A stretch of 64,000 nucleotides of DNA from Pinus tabuliformis (Eukaryota > Streptophyta > Pinopsida > Pinales > Pinaceae), in assembly GCA_031772625.1 (NCBI GenBank), contig CM062807.1:1148529007-1148593006 (forward strand), in the 5' to 3' direction. Below are positions 47,957 to 58,069 of the stretch, piece by piece. Under the pieces are notes generated by a model that had not been told where the DNA came from, did not search any database, and saw only the letters and a list, made by a program, of their open reading frames with translations. A program made the translations under genes and the position numbers. Numbering within the stretch: position 1 is the stretch's first letter; each line of letters opens with the position of its first letter.

Positions 47957-48619
47957 CAGTTACCAATAATAATGCTCTAATATGCCCTTTGAATTCCTTC
48001 AAAATAAATTTTCAAACCAAGTTTAAGCAAAAATTTAAAAAAATCTACACACATTATTTAACTTTGTAGGAGCTCGATATTGCCTCTGATGTATCTCTGT
48101 AGTTTTCGATCATCTAGTTTCGAAATTATGTCCTACAGTAGCCCTCTATGTCCTCTTTCTAATGCCACCAGTCTGATCCAAATTGGATTCTCCAAGGAAG
48201 AGTTATGCGAAATCTCCCATAGTGACTTGATTATAAACTAGTTGAGTAGAGAGAACTTGTATGACATGCCATGAGTCACTATTTTGACCTTTGTCCCTCA
48301 AAAATATATACAAGAAACTACAGTCCATCATCATTTTGTAACTTCTGATGAAATTTCAATCCGATGCTCAGAGAGAAAGTTATAACGATTTTCCCCAGGT
48401 CACCTGTTTGGAATGTAGTTCAGCAGTCTACAAAAATACCAACTTCCTCAGATCATATCTCCACAAATATAGTGCGAAAAGATCTGAAATTTTGACCCAA
48501 GGTTTAGCGCAATGTCTTCTCAAATGGTACTTTTTTAGCTACTGAAACATCGCAGAAAAAATTTTATAGAGAAAATGCCACGATGACCTATTTGGAGCAG
48601 CAAAACCCTAGAATCCAAA

Positions 48620-48631
48620 GCTCTGATACCA
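48620..48631 (-). other. gypsy-3 primer-binding site (right copy)
   Basis: Minus strand TGGTATCAGAGC, exact initiator-Met type, two bases inside the 5' LTR. Confidence 0.95.
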
Positions 48632-48633
48632 AA

Positions 48634-48963
48634 TGTTATGAAACCAGCTCACAAAAGGATAGAAAAGATAGATCAACACCTTAGAATTCAGCCTCTTTGA
48701 GGGGCAACCTCCTTTACATTACATAAATGAACAATTCTTGGATGATTCAAATGAAAAAACCTCATTTCTATATATAGGAGTCTAAGGAGTACAATATAAC
48801 ACAATCGACCTAACAATAATAATATAAAGTGACAAAAATAACAATAGAGGGATTCTATGAGCACAGTAATAACAATATGGGGACAATAGGGGCACAACAA
48901 TATTAATAAGGGATACAACTAAAATAGTAATGGGGTAATCACTAGTATTATAGGGACCCAACA
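48634..48963 (-). repeat. gypsy-3 5' LTR (right copy)
   Basis: 330 bp with TG...CA ends. It shows the empty site of the SINE and mirrors 28531-28859. Confidence 0.93.
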
Positions 48964-49518
48964 TTTTCCATGTTTCATGTTAGAGGAAGGTCATAGGTGA
49001 CAAGCTTCCATTTCAATCCATATTGCTATAACTTGATGACGAAGGAAAAATAATTTTAGAGCTTGAAGTAATCATGGAAATAAAAATCTAACAATGATGA
49101 AATCAATCAATTCGAGAGTATGTCATTAAGTGGAAGAACTTTTCCACTAAATATTCCACATGGGAGAATGCATATTTTATAGAGAAGCATATAGAACTAC
49201 TCAACATTGAGGTTAGCACTTTTTTCAAGGAGAAGGGCATGTTAGGTCTCTATAATACTAGTCTGACCCCCATTTTCTTATTTTTTTGGCCCATAGAGTC
49301 CCACTATTGTTATTGTGTACCCATCCATTATTATTGTTATGTAGGCTCTAATTATTTTGACCCTTTAGACCCCTTTATATAACAATCGGTCTTGTCATTT
49401 GAAACATCCAAGAATTGTTGATTTATGTGATGTAAAAGAAGATTCCCCCATCAAAGAGGCTTATTTTCAAGTGTTTGATCTATTTTTTGTTCTGTTTTTG
49501 TGATATGCTTACATAACA
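48964..49518 (+). mobile_element. gypsy-4 relic resumed: chromodomain remnant and 3' LTR
   Basis: The broken protein interrupted at 42904 continues (FHVSC-stop-RKVIGDKLPFQS, then DDEGKIILELE). The LTR at 49240-49518 starts TGTTAGGTCTC and ends CATAACA, and is related to the gypsy-3 LTR. Mirror: 27977-28530. Confidence 0.85.
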
Positions 49519-49717
49519 GAGGAATATATATTTTGGATGTTGGTCTGTAATTAAAAATTTGAAGGTTTACTTTAAATTTTTACAAGTTGTTTTATGTCTT
49601 GTGGGCAATGGATCGAAATTGCCAAAGCATATAAAATTAGAAATATTAGTTAATTTCTGCAGATAAAGACAGAGAAAAATATATAATAAGTAGGACCTTA
49701 AAACAACAATTTGATGA
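49519..49717. other. Short unassigned segment (right arm)
   Basis: Mirror of 27778-27976. Nothing recognised. Confidence 0.5.
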
Positions 49718-49722
49718 AGAAG

Positions 49723-50882
49723 TGTTAGGTAAACTTGACTCAGGATAGAGTCAAAGTTGACCAGGTTAAACAATGATGGTTTTGGGGCACATGGTATTGT
49801 GCACCCACAGTATTCTGCCCGTGGTATTATATGTAATGGAGCTTATAAAAAATGGGAATGACTTTATTGTAATGCAAGACCTGGAGGTGAGCGGTGAAGG
49901 CTCACTTGGTTGGATTGGCTAGGGTTTTGGCCAAGGATAATGGAATTTCATTATGGTTGGGTTTTTCCCTGGATTTGGGGTTTTCCTGGATAAACATGTT
50001 TGTTTATGTGTTTATGGTTTTTGTTGGTTATTTTTATATTTATTCCTCTCAGTAATTATTTATGTTATGCAGTAAATTTCTTAACAACTGGTATCAAAGC
50101 TAGATATTGGCTTCAAAGGGATTCTTTGATGCCCGGGGTTTATATTGCCTAATTAGATCAATGTAGCCTTTTTACAAATCTGGGTCTGGAGAATGTGCGG
50201 AAGGTGTCGTAACTGCCAGGGATCGTAGTGCATTTGCGATAGATCAGAATGGCAGCAGCAATAAACAAAAAAAAATTAATGAAGTAAAAATTATTGCATG
50301 TAAATGGGCATACTACTGTAAGACTTGGTAAGGCATGTGTACCCCTCGGTGATCACCGGTAAAGTCTGGGTTAGACCTAGGTGATAGGGGGGATGTCGGG
50401 TTAACAATACCTCGAGTAAAAACTCTGAGAGGGATAAGAGCTAGAGTGAGAGGGATTGTCTCACTTAGGTTTGGCTGGAGTTAGTCAAGGAACCCCAAGT
50501 CAAGTTTAAGGGGTGAATTGTTAGGTAAACGTGACTCAGGATAGAGTCAAAGTTGACCAGGTTAAACAATGATGGTTTTGGGGCACATGGTATTGTGCAC
50601 CCATAGTATTCTGCCTGTGGTATTATATGTAATGGAGCTTATAAAAGATGGGAATGACTTCATTGTAATGCAAGACCTGGAGGTGAGCGGTGAAGGCTCA
50701 CTTGGTTGGATTGGCCAGGGTTTTGGCCAAGGATAATGGAATTTCATTATGGTTGGGTTTTTCCCCGGATTTGGGGTTTTCCTGGATAAACATGTGTGTT
50801 TATGTGTTTATGGTTGTTGCTGGTTATTTTTATATTTATTCCTCTCAGTAATTATTTATGTTATGCAGTAAATTTCTTAACA
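49723..50882 (+). mobile_element. TRIM retrotransposon, right-arm copy with interior deletion
   Basis: LTRs at 49723-50086 and 50519-50882 (364 bp each). The target duplication AGAAG is at 49718-49722 and 50883-50887. Primer-binding site TGGTATCAAAGC at 50089-50100. The interior is about 150 bases shorter than in the left arm: roughly 171 bases are missing and 21 bases near 50440 are extra. Confidence 0.95.
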
Positions 50883-50887
50883 AGAAG

Positions 50888-52162
50888 ATCACCCCTCCTA
50901 GACTACGTCTTTGGGTCCAACTTCTAATGTTGGACCTTTATATTATATGCTCAAATATGAAATTACTTCAACATACAATCCTCAAGTTGCAAAAATAACA
51001 CCCACATTTTGTCTAGAACACCCAAAAACCCTATGTAGGATATTCTTGGGCTAAACAAGTCTAAAAGTTGACCAACCTAGGCCTCCTTCTTCATTTCTTG
51101 CTATCTGTTATTTGAATTCACAAAAATGGAGAAACTAGAAAAGTTTTCCTCCTTTGGCAAATCTGACAGGAAACAATTTGGCATTGGATTGGCATTGATT
51201 CTACTGTAAATGGTGTAATGTTTCTTATCATTAATCACACCAATAAGGGTTGTGCACCAACTCCTTAGCCCTAGGGTCGGTTATATGGCTACCATGTGAC
51301 TAGGGGCATAGGCCAGAGACCACACACCACTTAAATTGCTACTCTAGTTCACATTGTGGTTTCAAAATCTATGTGTTGGATGCGATGTGCCATCCCCTCT
51401 AGTGGTTTGCTAATGATCATATGTCAAACAATAAGACCTAGGGTCAGGCTTGGGCCAAGTGCCTCAATACCCACACTATTCACCTTGCTGCTCGGTCACC
51501 ATACTACCATAAAACTAAGGGATGGGATCACGTGCCCTGCCCCCTCCTACCAACGTTGAGAAACTTAAAATTAAAATTTGAAATCATCCACATGGTATAA
51601 CGAGCACCTCGGTAGCACGATTAGTTAGGTTGTGGTTTTTCGTGTCGAAGGTCATGGGTTTGATTTGCCTGGAGGAGTTTGGTAGACCCAACAAATTCTT
51701 GGCACATTCTCGAGGTCATGTGATGGCCTTCCATTAGGCCACATGGCACCCTCTGATTTCCCACGTGGTGGCCGGAGACTGGCCTAAACCAAACCACCAC
51801 TAACAAATCAAATCTTGTCAATTGACCCTATACGACCAAGCCACGTGGAAAGTTCTGATTGGCTCCATGCTACACAATCGCCTACTAACCTGAGCACCAC
51901 GTCATCATACGTCCTGTCCATTTAGCTTCCCTATCAACCTTGCAAGTTGACTTCTTAGTTGTTTGCCAGAAACTTTGAAATGTGATAAATTTCTCCTATG
52001 GTCTTGGATTGAGGCTATTTAAGCATCATTGGAATTAGAATGATGAGATCTATGATTTGACTCTAGTTTTGGGAAATTTTGCACACTCTTATTTTTGAGC
52101 ATATTTTTTATCCCTAGGCCATTCCTTCCCACTAGAATCTTTTGAACCACCAAGAGTATATG
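50888..52162. other. No gene seen (mirror of 25183-26457)
   Basis: Same content as the left arm with scattered substitutions. No element ends recognised. Confidence 0.4.
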
Positions 52163-52861
52163 TTTACTTAGCGAGTAAGTGAGGGTACAACTCCCTCACT
52201 TTCCTAATCTCAATCCAGCTTTCTTTACTTGGATTAGTACCTTTGAGTTGCACTCGAACATAGTCCACATTACCTCTATGTGAAGTCCTTCTTCTCCTGT
52301 CAAGAATTGAATCTTCCTACAACTCATTCAAATATTCAAGATAAAATTTGTCTATAGATGGAATCTGAAGATTTTCCTCATGATAATTAATAATTGTAGG
52401 CTCATTCACTCTCATTTTTTCTACATTCACAACAGAATAAATTTGCATGTAAGGTGGCATATATAATCTGAAATCATTATTAACAATATTCTCCACGATT
52501 TTGAAAGGAACATGTCTGGTTGGTTTGAGCTTTTTACCTTCACCTTGTACTCTTTCTTGCTGATGTACAACCAAAATTGATCTCCCACATGGAAATCATG
52601 ATCAACCTGATGCTTTTCATGCCTTTCTTTGTACTTGGATTTGATTTTCTCTACCTACTCTTGTACTCTTTGATGTAGTAACTGAATTTCTTCAACGAAA
52701 TGCTTGGATTTGTCCACATCGCTATGTCCATATACAACAATACTTTTACCAAATAATAAATCCAAATGAGACTTTGGTAAACAACCCAAACAAGCTTCAA
52801 ATGTAGATACTTGTGTAGATGAATGATTGGGATGATTGTATGCATGTTAGACGTAATGAAA
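52163..52861 (-). pseudogene. Ty3/gypsy integrase C-terminus and chromodomain-like fragment (right arm)
   Basis: Minus-strand copy of 24484-25182 with the same stops and frame breaks, including the 85- and 64-residue open pieces at 52574-52317 and 52845-52651. The breaks therefore predate separation of the arms. Confidence 0.8.
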
Positions 52862-53891
52862 TTCTCATCCCAAAGTTTAGGATGTTATTGACAGTGCTAG
52901 ACCTGCCAACATTCGGGGGATCTCCTCGGTATTAAGTCCCAACTAGACCTCATATTGTTTGGCGTGGGAGTTCCATTTGCTATGATGGCCTGGTTTCCAT
53001 TATGTTAAATGTTTTCTTTGGATCTTGGTTGTCAGCATGAGAGAGTGGTCTTCTTTGTCTCCGAGGTTTGCGTGCGTGGTGAATAATAGTGTTACTTGCA
53101 TAAAGTTTATGTTACAATAGAGGGAGAAGAGAGACAAAATGGAAGTGAGTCTCTACTTGTTGGGGAACAGGTACGAACTCTGTCACAGACACACAAAACA
53201 ATAGGACATGCACAGCTTCCAGAGGATTTGTCCACATGGATGCAGTAGTCACAAAAAACGCGAGAATGTAGCCCATACAACACCTAGTGGAGCAGGCTTC
53301 ACGATTGCGACGATCGTTGTAACAAGTTAATGTGAAAGGTTATGTCTGATGTTCGAGGAGGTAACCAACACGGGAAAGACATCATTAACAACTTATACAA
53401 CAAATTTTCATAATTACATGTGTTAGAGAAAATGAATGTGTGAAGTTGTTTAACATAGGTTAAAGAAAAATGTATTACAAGTGTTCAAGAGTAATCGTAC
53501 AAACAATTACAACACATGTGTGAAAATGTGCTGGCTTGTGATCATGCTTTTGAATTAAGAAAAAGTTCAAAGACACATCGATACACTATAGATCACTGAA
53601 CCCATGAAAGGGGCATTAGAGCCACCACTTGATCCTCAAAGAAAAGACTACAGACTCTCAAGGCTAGGTGGGAGGAGACAAGGTGAAAAGTTCGTTACAT
53701 GTACTAATGAGGGATATTTATAGCCAAGGTTAAAACCAGCCCTTGTGAGTGCTTGAATTCCCTATGAATATTTTACTTTCATGAATTTTCCACTCTAAAT
53801 GACTCTTCGAATTGCAAGTGGGTCTCTGGGACTTCCACGTTACCCCACATTGATTTAGACAGTATGAACCACAATAGTGATGTGGTTGACA
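52862..53891. other. Flank of Tat-like insertion, promoter-like (right arm)
   Basis: Mirror of 23454-24483, with the TATA-type sequence on the minus strand near 53725. No protein recognised. Confidence 0.4.
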
Positions 53892-54111
53892 TGACTTGTT
53901 ACACAGTAATTTGTCACCATTGGGCACCGTCCCTGTTACCCCTTTCCCGCACTTTGGAGGACTCATTCCGGGACCTGTGAGAAGTGACATAACTTAAAAA
54001 CACTTGCATTATGTTCCCCTAAGTATGGACTTCATGTGCCTTGAAGACATCTCCTGCAAAATATCCCTGAAAAGTGCCTTTTTTCCATTAGGGCGGGTCC
54101 ACAATGTACTA

Positions 54112-54226
54112 CCCGCGCCAATGAAGGAAATCCTCAAAAGAAGGCGCGCCAGTTGGCGCTCTGTCTTAGAGTTACACCCGCGCCAACCGAGTTTGGAAAA
54201 GATTTTTAACAAACGCGCGCCCGGAT
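54112..54226 (+). promoter_or_regulatory. GCGCCAA motif cluster upstream of the LTR TATA box
   Basis: CCCGCGCCAAT at 54112, GGCGCGCCAGTTGGCGC at 54143, CCCGCGCCAAC at 54177 and CGCGCGCCCGG at 54216 form a compact GC-rich cluster in AT-rich DNA. They resemble E2F-type binding sites (TTSSCGC). The cluster lies 165-280 bases before TATAAAAG, a normal enhancer position in U3. Binding is inferred, not shown. Confidence 0.45.
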
Positions 54227-54388
54227 GCTTTTTCCCTTCAAATCATGAAGTTTTTGAGGATAATGCTAATCTCTTGGATGTCGAGATTCATCATCTATCC
54301 CTTACATCTATCCACAATGGCTTTTTGGGGATAATTCCAATCCATAATGGGTGTCTTGATTCATTGTATCTTCTTCCCCTCCTCCATC

Positions 54389-54396
54389 TATAAAAG
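54389..54396 (+). promoter_or_regulatory. TATA box of the Tat-like LTR
   Basis: TATAAAAG, flanked by C/T-rich sequence. Transcription should start about 30 bases downstream, near 54425. The equivalent in the 3' LTR is 60801-60808. Confidence 0.7.
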
Positions 54397-54972
54397 CCTG
54401 TCCTCACGCATTTGACAAGCTAGTGATAGTGCTAGTTTTTTAGTGATAGTAAGAGTTTTGGAGCATAGGGAGATTATACTGTCAGAAGTCTGAGCTTTGC
54501 ATTCATAATCAAAGAGAGAGAAAGGCTTGTTGCAAGACATATGTAGTTGTTCGCCCAGCCAGAGGAGGGATTCAACGTCAGAACCTTGGTTGTACTTTTC
54601 TCTGTTGATTACCATTAATAAACGACTATCATTATGGTTCTGATCTTATTGTTCATTATGATAATGTTTGATCTATATCTTTTCTGACCGATATATGGTT
54701 GTATTTAGTGGATTTTATGCTTGTATTCGCTTCGTTCTTTGCATGTGCAGGTATCCATTCGCGGAGATCGTGAGGATCATGACCTGCTGGAGCAAGGGAA
54801 TGGGAGTATCAACTCTTCCACAACACTAGAGTTGGACTTCAGGTTGGTTCTCATAATCCACTTTCAATTTGCAACTAGGAACTTGCATGGTAGCGTTGAT
54901 TGATTGTTGCTAGACCCATTTTGGGCTAGTGGGATCACCTCTGTCCGCAGAGGGGATTTACCTCTCCAACAA

Positions 54973-54995
54973 TTTGGCGACTCCACTGGGGAAGC
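54973..54995 (+). other. Primer-binding site of the Tat-like element (right arm)
   Basis: TTTGGCGACTCCACTGGGGA, one base after the LTR end; tRNA-Arg-type as in Tat/Ogre elements. Confidence 0.75.
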
Positions 54996-56816
54996 TATTT
55001 GTTGTTTGATTCGTAAACTTTGGACGGAGCCTGAAGTACGGCCAGGTAGCCTTCGAAACGCTATTGCTTTGCATTAGCGAAGTAGATCAACGCCACTTCA
55101 GTCAATCTCCGGCTTGGTTTACGAATTAAACAACTTGGAGTTTGTCTTGCCTCTTTGGTTTCTCTTGTTTTGATTGCTTGGATAGCTTTCTGGGTTGATT
55201 CTTTGGTTGTCTCTTGCTTCTTGGTATGTCTGGGTACTGCTGGCCTAGTCTGGGATTGCTTGTTTTTTATTTTAGCATAGAAAACTCAATTGGCGCTCTT
55301 TTCTGCATGATAGTCGCGCCATTAGCGCATCTTGTCAATGTACAGCCCGCGCCAATCCTCAATTGGCGCAACTTGTCAATGTACAGCCCGCGCCAATCCT
55401 CAATTGGCGCTACTTTTAGCCTGAAAGTCGCACCAGCCCAGGGAACCTTTTAGAGTTTGCTTGTTTTGAGCCTTCCAAGATTGGTTTTTGTGTCCGAATA
55501 CTTTCTTTCAATCACTTGAGTGCGTTAGAGTCTTGTTTGATTTGTTTTTGGCCTTTACCCTTTGGGTGTTTGCTTTTTCCCACCGATTTCACATTTTAGC
55601 CCTAGGGCATCTAGTGGCTTTGTGCATCGAGCCTTCCTTAGCAGTTTTGGCCTTCTGTTGGTCCAGTCGACTTTTTGGTTACTCTCTTGCACTTTTTCAG
55701 TGATTGTTAAAGCTTTTGATTGTGTTATTCGAGCGATTTACCTCTTTTTCGCTTGGATTTCCCTTGGCTTCATTTTGGGCTTAGATTACATTGCCCATTG
55801 AGGTCTTTGAGATCTTCTCTTGGTTTTGAGGGACTGCCTTAGTATTTAGGGACTTGATTGTGTTTTCATTGAGTGAAATTTGTATTTTTACTCTTTGTTA
55901 TTGTTTCTCAAAATTTGTTTAGTGCATTTTGCCATCAAAAAGAAAACGAACAATCTCTTTTGCTTTGCATTAGTTAATGGAAAATAGAGCTTTTCGTTGT
56001 TATTAGCGATTAGTAACTTCATAGAAAAGTTTTGTTAATTGCCATTAGCTGCATTAGAGATATTGTTGACTGTTTTATGATCATTTTGTTTGATTGAAAG
56101 ATCTCAACTCTCTCGTAGCTAGCATTCATCGAATAAAATGATACATTTTGGCATATAGCTTGCATTGAGGAAATTGTGAGAAATTACATATGGTAAGGCC
56201 TGAAAATTGAAACCTAATCCAAGATCAAGCGTAAAATGAACTAAATGAATCTATCAACGCATTGGAACATAACGCACACATTTAGAGGTCTAGGCTAGAG
56301 ACGTGCTCCGGCATGATTCCTCCTTTTGTGACTCGATAGTGGTCTAGCACGGATTTGTGCTCCCACGTACCGTCGAGTATATGTGGATACCCCACTAGGT
56401 TATCATCCTTTATCCACAGGAAGCCGTGTCTGCCGCCTTACAAGCCGTAATGCACTGAACACAGCATTCGGGAAGATTGACTGCCGTACGGGAAGTCCTT
56501 GGTTTTCATCTGATTGCCAAGGTGTATAAGCAGTTTTACGGATTGTTTGGTAAACCTTTTGCCTAGTTCTCCAGAGTAGTCACTTTTGACCCTTTTCAGA
56601 CTCCCTAAAAGAAAAGGTTCACCTGAGCATTTGTCACTTCAGGCTCACTAAATATTCGAAGGAGACTAGAGTCATCTTTTTGTCCTTTTCTCGACTCTTA
56701 AAAAATGAAAAGGTCAAGTTATGTCCTCGCGTCTTAAAATTTATTTGGCCACGATTCACATTTACCCGGTTAGATCTTGTTTGCGTTAGCTTGAGTAGGG
56801 TTCTTTCTCGTTTTCA
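54996..56816 (+). other. Leader of the Tat-like element (right arm)
   Basis: Long non-coding leader between primer-binding site and the ATG at 56817. Apart from the hairpin repeat and a few module-like segments near 56570-56710, nothing is recognised. Confidence 0.6.
55290..55435 (+). repeat. Leader GCGCCAAT hairpin repeat (right arm)
   Basis: Mirror of 21922-22060. Two tandem units containing CCGCGCCAATCCTCAATTGG, each able to form the GCGCCAAT/ATTGGCGC stem. Confidence 0.85.
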
Positions 56817-57895
56817 ATGGCAACCTCCCCCGAGTCTACCGGCCAAGGTGTTCCCCCGGATGGAAACCCTAGTCCATTTCCTTCTTTTGGAAATGTCGGT
56901 GCTCCGTATATGGCAACTTTGTCTTTGCCTGGGTTAACCATCGGTTTGCCCGTATGGTTGTTTTCAACCTCAGTGGTCCCAAGTGTGATGACTCCTGTTC
57001 CACCGTCTCCTCCACCCGAACAACATCATGTTGATTCCAAGGTGGACCTCTCCCCTTCTTCGCCTGTTTCTACGTCCTCATCTTCTACTTCACCTGGCGA
57101 AATTCTGGATTCAAGTAACCAGGTGGCTAAGAAGAAGTAGAAGAAGTCGAAGAAGAAGAAGACTCCTAAGCGAGAGGTTAAAAGTACAACTCAAGTCGAG
57201 CCACCTTCGTCTCCTCCACGGAAGGTCAAATTTCCTTGTAGGTTGTGCAAGGAGGACCATATTCTTCGCGATTGTCCTGGCATTCCCAAGGTCTTAGAAG
57301 TATGGTCTCGTGATCCGGTCTGCCCCTCATCGTCCTCTAAAGCTCACGGTGATGCTACACTATCAGCTGGAAATGTTAAGGGAATAGGGAAGATTCGAAT
57401 CCCCTGTAGACTTTGTGAAGGCAATCATCCCCTTCACCTTTGTCCGCTCATGGAACTAGTCAACCATTAGGGATCCTTCCAAAGTTCCCTATTACTTTGG
57501 GAGGCAAAACTGTCTATATAGACATATCGGTTACCCAAGGTGCTTTAGATTTCAGTCTTCTCCTTGGCCGTGAATATGTTTATGCCATGGGGGCCCTTGT
57601 CTCTTAACTTTTCCGTGTGGTTTGCTTTCCACACGATGGAAGAATTGTGACCATCGATCAATTATCGTTCGTTTGTCCACGGGTCCCTCCTGCGCAGTCA
57701 TCATCACCTCCTGATTTTCATCCACCAGTTGCATCTGCCCCACCACAAATCAACTACGTGGCCACCTATCCCGTGCCTGTATCCAGCGATGCCGCCGTCG
57801 TGCACAGTGTCCTCGGGGCATTGGGTCCTGACTTCCGAGATGTTGTCCTTCCACCAGGAGTGGCACTCTTGGAAGCCCCGACTTCTTGTTCATTA
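56817..57895 (+). pseudogene. Tat-like zinc-knuckle/protease ORF (right arm, deleted and broken)
   Basis: ATG at 56817. The Lys run carries a TAG at about 57138 that the left-arm copy lacks. The first knuckle region follows (its first residues are changed near 57243). The frame loses about 593 bases at 57452, which removes the protease active-site motif seen in the left arm. Remaining pieces are LLLGREYVYAMGALVS (with a stop after SL) and FPHDGRIVTIDQLSFV. It cannot make a protease. Confidence 0.85.
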
Positions 57896-57898
57896 TGA

Positions 57899-58069
57899 TG
57901 AAGTTTGGTCGGAGCATAGTTCCTTTCCTGTGTCAAGCTCCTTAAAAAATGAAACTGGTACTGGTCGGAGCATAGTTCCTTTCCTGTGTCAAGCTCCTTA
58001 AAAAAATGAAACTGGTACTAGTCGGAGCATAGTTCGTTTTCCTATGTCAAGCTCCTTAAAAAATGAAAC
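57899..58069 (+). repeat. 57-bp tandem repeat, 3 copies (right arm)
   Basis: Mirror of 18642-18812, with the same three units (core GGTCGGAGCATAGTTC). Confidence 0.95.

Larger units (their letters stand above)
42905..48963 (-). mobile_element. gypsy-3, complete chromovirus element (right copy), inactive
   Basis: LTRs lie at 48634-48963 (5', 330 bp) and 42905-43459 (3', 330 bp plus a SINE). The target duplication is TTTTC at 48964-48968 and TTTTT (one change) at 42900-42904. Order on the minus strand: primer-binding site, gag, protease, RT, RNase H, integrase, chromodomain. It sits antisense in a relative, gypsy-4. From 46961 upward it also belongs to the right inverted-repeat arm. Confidence 0.95.
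53897..54971 (+). repeat. Tat-like 5' LTR (right arm)
   Basis: 1075 bp. A 129-residue frame at 54004-54393 is LTR sequence that recurs in sister LTRs and is not called a gene. Confidence 0.95.

Noticed and set aside
54004..54393. 129-residue frame seen in several copies of the Tat-like LTR
   Set aside because: It lies wholly within LTR U3/R sequence upstream of the TATA box. It is conserved only because the LTRs are recent duplicates, and is shortened in the left-arm 3' LTR.
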